Positions 28,594 through 39,395 of a stretch of DNA of 64,000 nucleotides are shown here, piece after piece. The notes under the pieces are model-generated. The model was not told where the DNA came from. It saw nothing but the letters and a program-made list of their open reading frames with translations, and searched no databases. Location: the NCBI RefSeq assembly GCF_037975245.1, contig NC_092562.1, positions 16,484,521-16,548,520 of the forward strand. Direction: 5' to 3'. Positions within the stretch are counted from its first letter, which is position 1. The number at the start of each line of letters is the position of its first letter. This DNA comes from Apostichopus japonicus. Taxonomy: Eukaryota > Echinodermata > Holothuroidea > Aspidochirotida > Stichopodidae. The position numbers were made by a program, and so were the translations under genes.

Positions 28594-29268
28594 TTTAACC
28601 ATTACTGTAAATGATATTAATTCTTGTTTAGTTTGTATTGAGATTCGAAGTAGATTTCAATGTTATATTAATTTCAAATTAATCTCCTAACTTCAGCCAA
28701 AGAATCACGTGACATAATTATACCATGGACGGACTAACTTTATGAAGATATATTCGAAAGCTGATCGGTTCGGTTTTCTCGATGTGAGCTGCATATATTT
28801 TTCATAATAATGTAAACCGTGGATAGTATAACTATTTGAAATTAGGTGTAGGACATACTATTTATAGCCAAACGTACCAATAGGATGCCCATCAAGGAAA
28901 ACCATTCAGTTAATAAGACAGTTTAGAACATTTATAAGAATGAAAATAATTATTCAGTACTGGCGATAGTTGGAAGAAACTTTTTGTACTAGAAATGTCT
29001 TTTGTCTTAAGTTTGTTTGAAATCTGATAGCACCTGAGTTAAGTTTGTAAGAGTACACAACATCCTCATTATAGGAGAACAAGTAAAATTCCCCTGGTTA
29101 TGAGTAAAACTACGTGTAATATAGGCTCTAAGCCGTCAGTACGAGTACTTAAATTCAAAATTCCAAACTTCTTCGAGTACAATACGAGTACTAATTCATA
29201 ATAGCGAGAATCAGTACAAATGAGCGATAAAACTGAATACATACTCATGTTATACAAGTCTGGTATAA

Positions 29269-29617
<349 letters not shown>

Positions 29618-31190
29618 CAGAACATTATCAAAAGTACAAAAATATATAAACCTATATTCACATTTACACTTAAGAGTTGAAAAAGTAAGAACAGCTAATT
29701 AAATGGATAAAAACAGTAAGCATACCCATTAAATCAAAGCCAAACCATTAACGACTCAAGATATTATTGTAAAGTATTATTGCACGGGGGATGAAGGAAT
29801 TACGGTGTCGATTAGTCTTTAGTTGTAGGGGTCTTAGTCTGCCAATAACTATATCTTAATTAAGTCTGTCTTGTCTGTCTTGTCATTAAGTCTGTCTTGA
29901 AGGTGGTGATGGGAAGGGTGACTAGAGTCACTCCACACTTTATCAAGCTTGGATTGTAGAATTCACTGGTAGACAGTGTCAACAGCAGACTGAGAACCCC
30001 CAACTATGATTTCAGCTTTTTTAATAATATTATCAATACGGTCCCTTTCTGATTTACTGACATTACCACCCTAGCAAATTAGACAACATCTCCAGACTCC
30101 ACAAATAGTAGAATTATAGAACATCTCTAAAATTTCTGAACGCACATTGAATAATGACATTTTCCGAAGACAATATAGCCTAGAATTCAACTTTGTGACT
30201 AGTACATCAATATGACCCCCCCCCCCCCAAGTCAATTGATCATTCAGCACCACTCCTAAATATTTGTATGATGAAACACGTTCTACTTCATTACCTTTAA
30301 TAATAACGGGCGGTGGTAAAATATCATTATACGTCTAAAATCAATAATCATTACTTTTGTCTTAGAGACATTTAATTGCAGAAAGTTAAAGTCACAGTAA
30401 TCTACGAATGACTGCAGCTGGCGCAGGTATGCCCTGTCATCATTACCATGGATGAGGCCATCCATGGCGGTATCATCGGCAAACTGGAGGACAGGACATC
30501 CCTCCTCCAGAGATCTGCAATCAGATGTGTATAATGTAAAGAGAAATGTGGCTAGGACAGTCCCTTGAGGGGCCCCTGTATTAGACATAATATGATCTGA
30601 ACGACAAGTGGGACTAAGTTTAACATACTGTGTTCTCTTAGTGAGATACTGCATGATCCAATTAATAAAACCATCTGGAATGCCCATTTTAAGAAGCTTA
30701 GTGACTAAATTGTGTGGTTGTATAGTATTAAAGGCAGAAGAGAAATCGAAAAACGTGACATGCGCAGAAGAAGTGTTAGAGTGTTCTAAGTGAGAGTATA
30801 ACTTGTCGAGAATTACTAGGATGGCATCTTAACAGCTACGACTAGATTGATATGCAAACTGTAGTGGGTCTAGAAAGGGAGCTACAGATGAATTAAAATG
30901 CTTTAAAAATAACCGTTCACATACTTTCATTGGAACAGCCGTAAGTGCTCCCGGGCGCAAGTCATTCCTGCATGACATTTCTGCTGATTTCTTCGGAATA
31001 GGTATAAAACAGGATTGCTTCTATAATGAAGGAATGTACCAATTTTAGAAGACCGATTATAAATGAGAGTGAATATATTGGCCAGTTCTATTGCACAATG
31101 TTTTTTAATACCCGTGATGATAAATTAACTGGACCAGCAGCTTTTGATGAGTGTAACCTAGAAAAGGAACGACGTATGTCATCCTCCGTT

Positions 31191-32065
31191 CAGGGACGTA
31201 GCCGGGGGGGGGGGGAGCAGGGGGAGGCAACTGCTCCCCCCTTTCAGTGTCGACAAAATGTGAAAAATTGTTTTTTTTTAGCATGGTATTTTGTCGGTAC
31301 TCTTTTGATCTTGAATACACGACAGCTCCGTTAACTCGATTACAATCGTAGTAACATTCAGGCCTCTTGATTCAGCAACTTACTTATAGATTGGCAGATG
31401 CAATTAGCTAAATTTAGCCTATAGCCTATTACAAGCCTACAGGCTACAGTTGGCCACTATGTAATAAAATACATATTGCCTACCTAACCGCATCGATGGA
31501 GTGTCACGAACCGTATGCACAACGACGTCGACAACGTTCGTTCTCATCCTTTCTGTGATTCATCATAAGTTGTTGCACGAACAGCCTGTTATGACGCTAA
31601 GCTAGCAATCGTTCGTGATACGCACTTCCTATAAATAATGATTACACTGCTAATACACTGCGATAACGATATTTGTATTTAGGCCACTGCACATCAGGAT
31701 GTCTTACAAAATATGAAAGTTTATATTGTCCATCAGTCAAGTTCTTCAAATGTATTAAAGTCCAGACATTGGACAATAAACAAGAATCATCCTACTGGAA
31801 AAACTGTAAAAGAGCACAATGTTTGTCTTTCTGATATAATATGTAAAAGAATTCAAACAGGAAACAAAATCTGCTGATAATATATGATATCATATGGTAA
31901 TGATGAAACTGGCAAAACATATTGCACCATATCGCATCTAAGAGCCTTCAATTGTTCAAAAATATCTCAAATGGGGGAGTGGGACACCCCTTCCCCTTAA
32001 ACCCCTCCCCATATCAATCACAAAATATGATCCCCCACCCTTTCAAATTCCTGGCTACGTCGCTG
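31191..32065. mobile_element. hAT-like TIR element (875 bp) inserted in the LINE
   Basis: Ends CAGGGACGTAGCC / GGCTACGTCGCTG are imperfect inverted repeats. Perfect 8-bp duplications CCTCCGTT lie at 31183-31190 and 32066-32073. The LINE reading frame resumes on the far side, which confirms both borders. G run of about ten near the left end. No transposase seen. Confidence 0.9.
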
Positions 32066-32207
32066 CCTCCGTTACAACTAAATCGCAATCAGAATCGGCA
32101 AGCAATACACGTAAATTGTCAAGATCTGTTGAAAAATCATTTATTGGCTAAACGGTTATAAAAATAATTCAATTCAATTCATTTGCATAAGCAACGGTAG
32201 TGGCAGG

Positions 32208-34100
32208 TGTAGCACCCCTAATTTTTTGGTAAATTAGGAAGTACTAGAATTTAGATTTCCCCCTCCCTGTGATAGGTTCCCCCTACAAATTCTCGGGTGC
32301 TCTAGGAGTTCAATGGCCTGTCACTTCATTGCAGGAAGTTGTAATGACTAAATCTGTATTCTTGGAATGACATTGCTTTGTCCCCCAAGTGTACCAGAGA
32401 GTAAAGCCACCATAACCCATTAGTGAGCTAAGCTGTCCCCAGAGAGAGAGAGACCTTCTGCAAACAGGTGACCCTCTGTTCACCTGTTTGTGTATGAACT
32501 TGTTCTCTGGGACTACGTCACTAAGTTGTTTACACCTGTTGTCTTAGTGGTTATTTGAGGAATGTTGGTGTTTTCCGGTACTGAGTAGGCCGATCAGCTG
32601 GTTCATTTATCTCCTTATTTGGGCTGGGCAGGAAGTTGTATTGTTTTAGGGTACTGTCCCCTGGCTCTATAAGAAGGCCAGTTTACCAGTGATCTGTGCC
32701 ACTCACTTGACAGCCCTCAGCCGTCGTTAGGATGTCGGAGACATCATCATTAGAAATTACTCTTTAATTTCTAAACAGGTATGAACCACTTTGTATTTTT
32801 CAGAAGTAAGCTTAGTAAGTTTAATAGTAATGTTCAGTTACTCTGTGATGGCTCCAAGCACACATATATGTTTTCTATCTAAGTTAATTAAAGTCATACC
32901 ATCGATTGATATACTTTACCATCCGTTGTGTAATTTAGTATAACTATGTGTTTCATTGATAATGACATATAGCCAATGTTGTTTATTCCTTTATGATTAT
33001 TTCTGTATTGTGTACTCTATAAGCTACACTAAGCCTATACATGATATGCTACATGTATACTAGATTTTACCCTTTTGTGGAATCCATATTAGCTGATGTA
33101 TGTTCTGTAGCTCCCTTGGTGACAGTCCTTGTCAGAGGTTTGACCCTAAATAGTTTTGCTACTATTTGTTGGTACATATGATATGTTTATGAGAGACTTA
33201 TCATGTAGGGTATATATTGTGTTATGTTATTTTAGTATTTATGCATTTAGTTGTCTATTAGGAACATGCTAGTAATTGGGTTAGGGCAATTAGCACTTGA
33301 CTGAGACTTACTGCATTGGTGTCCGTCATTGACTGCCACGTCGGCTAGATGTGTGCTTTATTACTTATAATGCTATTTACTGGAGTGATATTTCATTTAT
33401 ATTTAGCCTTAATGATTAGAGTGTACTTGTTGTAGAATTGTCCCATATTTTATTTGGCACTGAGCCTATTGTATTGTTTATTTTGGTATGTAAGTTAGGC
33501 CACTCACTTGACAGCCCTCAGCCGTCGTTAGGATGTCGGAGACATCATCATTAGAAATTACTCTTTAATTTCTAAACAGGTCCTTGGTTGGGTGGGCGTG
33601 ACTAAACGCCCTGGTCTTAAGATGCCCCCCTCCCCACCAGGCCATGATGTTCCCTGGATTCGAAAGGCGGCCGAGCGGGTCTAGAGAGGGAGTGAGCCCC
33701 AGCCCCCAGCTATATAGTGGTCCATTCCGAAATTGGATTGATTGTACTTTTATTGTTTAATTATGTTGACAACTAGTGACAGTTGTTGTTTAATACCGTT
33801 GTTAACCTCCATTTGTTATTTTCTTTTCTCTATTTTCATGTCGTAGTTATGAATATATACCGCATAACTAAACATACGCTTTTGTATTATTCTGTTTGTT
33901 TGTATGTTGACTCAGGCGAGCCAGTAGTTACAGCAGTAGTAAGGTAGGGTCCTTATACGTCACGAGGCGCATTGTTGATATGTGCTGTTAAGGACAATCG
34001 AGTATCTCGGTGCAGGTAGTTGACCCCATTACAGCCGAAGAACCCCCGCTTCCCTAAAGGCTAATGTCCCCTGGATGGGAGCGATCAACCTGGGGTGACA
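32208..34100. mobile_element. Probable solo LTR (~1.9 kb) inserted in the LINE
   Basis: The interval starts TGTAGCACCCC, ends GGGGTGACA and exactly interrupts LINE sequence found on both sides. It has no coding frame of note. A TATA-like CTCTATAAGAAGG near 32668 would suit an LTR promoter. An ~82-bp direct repeat (TTGACAGCCCTCAGCCGTCG...) occurs at 32700 and 33505. I could not find a clean target duplication, so the LTR call is inference. Confidence 0.5.
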
Positions 34101-34467
34101 AAGGTAATTGGCAAGAGTTAAATATAGTACCCACTCATCAAACGCATATCCTCCCAAACACGCTTCATATTATTGTCCGTAAAATTGTCCTTGTATTTTT
34201 TCTCGATAAGCGGTCTTCTCTTCCTTGATCACCCGTTGAAGTTTAAACTGCATTTGTTTAAGTCCCTCCCGATCTCCTTTCCCAAAACAGTTCTTTTTTC
34301 TTGTTGATAATATTTTTGACCCTCTTAGATATCCAGGGTTTATTGTTGGGGTATATTTTAATCTGCTTATTGGTGATGGTTGACTCGACACAAAGTTGAT
34401 ATCATGGCTTACAGTTTCTGTTAGTTCATCCAGGCCACTGCAAGCTTCAGCAAACATTTCTCAATCC

Positions 34468-34506
34468 GTACAATCATGGAGTCTGTTTTTACCTCCATGG
34501 TACAAT
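34468..34506. repeat. Short hairpin element bounded by GTACAAT direct repeats
   Basis: Stem ATGGAG / CTCCAT around an inner T-rich loop, flanked on both sides by GTACAAT (34468-34474, 34500-34506). First of three in 185 bp. Confidence 0.6.
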
Positions 34507-34525
34507 AGAGTTCAGCTCGTAGACG

Positions 34526-34563
34526 GTCTAATCATGAAGCTATTTATAGCTCCATGGTCTAAT
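34526..34563. repeat. Short hairpin element bounded by GTCTAAT direct repeats
   Basis: Stem ATGAAGCTA / TAGCTCCAT (one mismatch), flanked by GTCTAAT at 34526-34532 and 34557-34563. The flanking heptamer differs from the neighbours but is the same on both sides of this copy. Confidence 0.6.
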
Positions 34564-34612
34564 GAATTAGCATTTCATTGCTGAACTGTAATAATACAGG
34601 GCTTTTGTCTTT

Positions 34613-34652
34613 GTACAATCATGGAGCTTTAAACAGAGCTCCATGGTACAAT
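34613..34652. repeat. Short hairpin element bounded by GTACAAT direct repeats
   Basis: Stem ATGGAGCT / AGCTCCAT, flanked by GTACAAT at 34613-34619 and 34646-34652. The inner stem bases differ from those of other copies while pairing is kept. Confidence 0.6.
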
Positions 34653-35322
34653 AGGTCTATACTTTGGCACCAGGATAACTACGTTATGATCGACTTTTCC
34701 AAGTTTGGGTAGCTGAAAATTTTTCAGATTTGACCCTATAATTGAAATATGAGTTGATCAGTGATCACAAACGCAAGTAATAGCTTACCACTATGGGATC
34801 CACAGGTAGACAGTCTTTAATATAGATGGGAGCATATAGACTACAACATTGGAACTCAAACTTTGTACTGCTGTCGTGTCATTACAGGAACAAACGCTCA
34901 TATCAAACCTATACTATACAAGTATATGTGCAATTCGTTTAAGATTAAACAGGGCAACGGAAGCGCTCGAAACAGGTTTAAAATGGAAGAACATTGAGAA
35001 GTACAACAGCATATGTACGAGTACAAGTACAAGTAGAGCGGCATGAAAGGCCAGCCCCCACCCCCACAGTGCCCACAGTGCCCCACAGTGCCCCACAGTG
35101 CCCCACAGTGCCTCACAGTGCCCCACAGTGCCCCAGCCTGGTTACGGCCTTGACGTAAATTAACAAGTGTACAACTATTAGTTGAAGTATTGTTATCTCA
35201 TTTGTTTATGATAACATTCAGATATATTACATTTTCCACTGGATTAATATTTTCATTTCACCTTTTTTTTATTATTAAGAAGTCCTTTTTCTGTACGCAC
35301 AGACAAACACACCCACACAAGA

Positions 35323-35448
35323 CCAAGGCGGAGTGTATAGCCAAGGCGGAGTGTATAGCCAAGGCGGATTGTATAGCCAAGGCGGAGTGTATAGCCAAGG
35401 CGGAGTGGATAGCCAAGGCGGAGTGTATAGCCAAGGCGGAGTGTATAG
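35323..35448 (+). repeat. 18-bp tandem repeat, seven copies (CCAAGGCGGAGTGTATAG)
   Basis: Seven consecutive copies with two single-base variants run directly into the tRNA-like head of a SINE. The last copy supplies the start of the tRNA-like sequence, so the repeat is an amplification of the SINE 5' end. Confidence 0.95.
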
Positions 35449-35705
35449 CCTAGTGGTTAACGCCGGCGTCTCCCAGTCATGAGATCCCCGGTTCGATTCC
35501 CCGCCGACAGCAATGTGTGTCGTCTGGCAAGGGTGTTGTTCAATAACAACTTCCTGACATGGACGTTAAATGGATGTGTGCCGAGAGATTGGCTTCGGTC
35601 AGCTTGCGAGTCTACAAGCCTCCATGGCTTCTTTCGCGAGTTCCTGCTTGCGGGAAGATCACATATACATACATACACGCATACGTACATACATACATAC
35701 AATGT
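35435..35705 (+). repeat. tRNA-derived SINE
   Basis: The head has A-box-like TAGCCTAGTGGTTAACGCC and a perfect B box GGTTCGATTCC, spaced as in a tRNA. An unrelated body and a (CATA)n-like tail follow. The acceptor strands do not pair, so it is not a working tRNA gene. An ~115-bp segment on its left (35209-35322) is repeated on its right (36025-36139), a much longer duplication than a normal SINE target site. Confidence 0.75.
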
Positions 35706-36648
35706 AACACAGTGTAAGTGCATAATGCATTGTACAGTGCATTGTTGCTCAATCACAACAATAGGATTGTAACTCATACATAGAGGACTCTGATTGGTCA
35801 ATCTGATAATTTGCTCAGTTTATTAACCAATCATAAAAATTGTCTCTTAGCAATTTTTAATTGGTTTTTACTTAATTTCTCTCAAATGTGCAAATATTTT
35901 TAAAAAGAACAAGCAGTAATAGATTAAGAAAATTATGTTTGAATTTATTACACTGAAGTTGAGTAGTCCCAGCAGCCATGTGAACGAAAGAGTGTTTTAG
36001 ATGGCTTCAGCCCATGGCCTATTATGATAACGTTCAGATATGTTACATTTTCCACTGGATTAATATTTTCATTTCACCTTTTTATTATTATTAAGAAGTC
36101 CTTTTTCTGTACGCACAGATAAACACACCCACACAAGACAGTCACATTAGTCAATAGAAAAGCGACAACTAGTATACTAGTCCCATTTGCATCCATATAG
36201 TCCTATATGTAGCCATAACAACTAAACATGTATGAAAGCAGCAAGCCAACTCAATTGTGTCCTCCTCGGAGCTATGGCTAAACGAAATTTCGGTAAACCT
36301 ACTTTGACCTCTGACCTTTGTCATTCCATTCTAGTGGTCTGCGAGACGCATGTTTCCAACGGAGGGCTTCTTGCCACTTTCTTACCGAGTTTTAACACTA
36401 GCATCGGTAAAACCTTTCAGTGAGGTTTTCTTACGAATCCGCAAATTATTCATTTAACCTTTGACCTCATTTACCACGATAGCCACATATTTAGCAAATA
36501 TTCATGATCCAACGATATCTGTGAAGATTGGAAATCTATCTAAAATTCCCCCTTTGAATTATAGCAAAAATGCACTGATCGCTTAACTTGGCAACTGACC
36601 GCTGATTTTCGTCTGAAGATTCAAGTTCTCATCATGCAGCACCTTACG

Positions 36649-37426
36649 CAGTGGCGTCACCAGACTTTTCAGTCTGGGGGGGGGGCACAGGGGGGCACCT
36701 GCATTTGATGAGGGACACTTAGGTGGATACGGATCGCCGTCCTGGGGAGGGGTCTAAGGGGAGGGGTGCCCCCTCCCCTTTGGAAAATTTTCGCATACGG
36801 AGGATGTGCTAGATGCAAAATGGTGCCACATTTGATGCTAAATTCGATCTGAAGATATCTTCAGAAATTGCTATTTTTGAGGTAATGATTTTAACAACGC
36901 GCAGAATTTTGCAGAGGATATGAACCACATGCTGTTGATATTATGCCTAACCCTATCAATAGAACCTACATTTGTTGAATGAATATGTGCCTGACCCCCG
37001 ACTCCTTTCTTGTCCTTCTCGTTTTCTCCCATTATCTATTAAGATGTAACAGGTTCCAGCATCGTTATTGGCTCCTATCAGGGATCTCACCATGCAATCC
37101 AAAGTTTGATCACACATCGAGTATGGCTCAGTATGCAGGTGTGAACATTCCCCATTTTTTCCTACAAGCATCTGACCTCAAATGACCTCTGCATCCCCTA
37201 CGCAACACGGTTAATATATGGGTCCACAAATATAGAATTGAAGAAAATTCGAATTACTGTGCTTCTTTGTCCTTATGAACTCAGATGATGGGAGTTGAAT
37301 ATAACAAAAAATAAATATATTTTTTTACCAACCCAAATATCAGATGGGGGCACTCGGGGGCACTAGGTTTTCGGGGGGGGGGAACGTGCCCCCTGGCCCC
37401 CCTGGCCCCCCTTGGCGACGCCACTG
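36649..37426. mobile_element. hAT-like TIR element (778 bp) with perfect 8-bp target duplication and empty sites
   Basis: Ends CAGTGGCGTCACCAG / TTGGCGACGCCACTG. ACCTTACG duplicates at 36641-36648 and 37427-37434. The homologous positions in spacer copies II (near 47030) and III (near 56468) have a single uninterrupted ACCTTACG, so insertion followed spacer duplication. No transposase. Confidence 0.93.
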
Positions 37427-37639
37427 ACCTTACGATGGCAAGTTTGGAGTAAAAGGAGCTAGAGTTTATGCCCCAACATATTGCGGATGTATAATAGACA
37501 CACGCACACCCATACACGCAAGCATCCACATAATCCCAAAAAGACAGCTTTTAGTCCACTCCCAGATGTAGACTTCAGATTGTTTCAGTCAGGCTTACAA
37601 AACAGTGTTTAAAAAGCGATACGGTATACGAAGGGGTAC

Positions 37640-37892
37640 CAGGGCGACTCCAAAAGGCACTTACCATGCAGCGACCGTACTACGGGCTCTATGGTGTGCA
37701 CTTGGCCTTTTGAGCTTTTGTTAAAAGATTTTGATTCAGGTCAGCAACGTTGTATTGTTAGGCTGCAGGTGAAGTATACTATAATTGCGTGACAACACCG
37801 TACCGCAGTCTTTGACCATATATTGTGGATGTGTGATCATTGTCCAGAGTGTGTGTTGTGTTCTTTTGGGGAGCAGATCCAGAATAATATCG
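37640..37892 (+). other. Putative noncoding first exon/promoter region of SULT gene B
   Basis: Spacer units I, II and III all end in a conserved block with a strong donor, AATATCG/GTAAGA (donor after 37892, 47726 and 56921). Each lies 1.0-1.7 kb upstream of a SULT start codon that is itself preceded by an acceptor-like site. A spliced 5'UTR is the simplest reading; only transcript data can confirm it. Confidence 0.35.
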
Positions 37893-38138
37893 GTAAGATT
37901 TCATGTTTTTAAGTATTAAAGATAAAATACTCTCTTTTAAAAGCAGTTCCTCTGTCATCTGTCTTCTCCGTAAGTATATTGGCTTACAACACACAAAGAG
38001 TTATCAATTTCACAATTATTATTTTTAAAACCAGACAGCCATTACACAGCATATGCTATACATAGATATTTGTTTTGACCAATTGAAGAGGTTCAATGAT
38101 ACGTAGAATATATAACTTGGTATACCGATAGTACATTG

Positions 38139-38348
38139 GTATATATATATATATGGTATATATATGGTGTATATATATGGTATATATATGGTGTATATAT
38201 ATATGGTGTATATATATGGTATATATATGGTATATATATATGGTATATATATATGGTATATATGGTATATGGTATATATATGGTATATATATGGTATATA
38301 TATGGTATATATATGGTGTATATATGGTGTATATATGGTATATATATG

Positions 38349-38424
<76 letters not shown>
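38139..38424. repeat. (TA)n / TATATATGGTA microsatellite
   Basis: The left two-thirds is built of TATATATGGTA- and GGTG-type modules and the right end is pure TA. Alternating-residue frames on both strands are artefacts. Confidence 0.95.
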
Positions 38425-38426
<2 letters not shown>

Positions 38427-39361
38427 GATGGAAATTGTTAATCTCTCTATTTTTGTGATAGACAAGTTTTGCAGGTCTGTTCTGGAAAGTAGAGAATAAT
38501 CAAAATTGTAAATATGTAAAAGTCTAGTCGCGAAAATGTCGGCAAGTCTTTACTGAAGCCGGGAAAGAATTCACAAGTGGACCGGGAAGGCAAAGGGCAT
38601 GCATGTTCCCGAAATAACTTGCAAAAGAATTATTTTCATCCAGGCGTGCTGCCGCCGTGGCACTGATGACAATTATAACACCTCTCCAATAATCATTTGG
38701 TTCGCCCCTCTTCCCGGCCCCATGCATATCAAGGCTAGGCTGGGTCTTTGTCAAATAAGTTCGGTGTCAGGGGCTCAACCCCTTCTTTTGTACTGGACGG
38801 GAATGAGGGGGAGGGCGAGGAGAGTGAGCTAAGATGCAAAGTCGTTGAGAAGAAGGTTGTCCCCTCCAATTTGAGAAATATCGGTGAAATGGGGTGGTGC
38901 TTAGATGCAAAACTGATGGTGCTTTATGTTCCAACTTTTGAAACAATGTGGAAGAAGAAACATGACTCTTTTAAGTTGTACCTCATATATATGTTATATA
39001 TTTTGTACTTTAAACAAGGAATTATTGTAACATTCTGTCTGAGGGGGTTGAACCCCTGATTTAACCCCCCCCCCCCAGAAGTATGTGCACTTGTGCCTCT
39101 GTTTGCTACTATAAATTGACTGACGTGGTCCTTTTTTTTTGCTCAGTTGGAAAGCAATTGGGATACTTTAACAAGCCGACATAGAGACTTAGACGATTTA
39201 GATTACTTTTAAAAAGTGATTCCATGGCATTTGATCTTACCCTATTACACACAGTTTATTTCGCCGATGAGAGTTGAATTATTAGTAAAAAATTATTTAT
39301 TTAAAATATAACCAAAAGGGTCCCAAGTAAGTGGTGTCTCTTTGCCTTTTCATTTCATTTT

Positions 39362-39395
39362 AGGAAACTAATACCGGAAACATCAAAAGAGAAAT
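39362..39395 (+). other. Putative 5'UTR splice acceptor and leader of SULT gene B
   Basis: TTTCATTTTAG ends at 39363 after a pyrimidine-rich tract, and 32 leader bases lead to the ATG. It matches the arrangement before gene A. Confidence 0.45.

Larger units (their letters stand above)
29780..34460 (-). pseudogene. L2/CR1-like LINE ORF2 fragment, split by two later insertions
   Basis: Minus-strand coding remnants run in order from high to low coordinates. 34116-34460 has the endonuclease-RT linker (CFGKGDREGLKQMQFKLQR, then DNNMKRVWEDM). 32074-32200 has NDFSTDLDNLRVLLADSDC. 29780-31190 has the RT core (KAAGPVN, RNDLRPGALTAV, TGAPQGTVLATFLFTLYTSD, catalytic FADDTAMDGL) and the thumb region to near 30070. 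Stops and frame changes occur, for example in the block before DAILVILDKLYSHLE, so it is dead. The endonuclease is missing: 5'-truncated, as usual for LINEs. Interrupted by 31191-32065 and by 32208-34100. Confidence 0.85.
34980..37995 (+). repeat. Spacer unit, copy I (upstream of SULT gene B)
   Basis: This unit recurs upstream of gene C (45455-47770) and gene D (54950-57010). Shared blocks in order: CCCAGCCTGGTTACGGCC, GTTGAAGTATTGTTAT, CAGATATATTACATT, CTCGGAGCTATGGCTAAACG, CGAGACGCATGTTTCCAACG, GCACCTTACG, AGACAGCTTTTAGTCCACTC, ending AGATCCAGAATAATATCG/GTAAGA. Copy I carries a SINE with a small internal duplication (35209-36139) and a TIR element (36649-37426). Confidence 0.8.

Noticed and set aside
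34914-35126. Cys/His-rich minus-strand frame near 35.0-35.1 kb
   Set aside because: It is a CCCCACAGTG tandem repeat in the spacer unit, not a zinc-finger protein.
35436-35512. Functional tRNA gene on the plus strand
   Set aside because: A and B boxes are good but the acceptor strands do not pair and a SINE body and tail follow.
38755-39070. Possible TIR element bounded by CAGGGGCTCAACCCC and GGGGGTTGAACCCCTG
   Set aside because: The ends match as inverted repeats but I found no target duplication and the borders are uncertain, so I do not call it.
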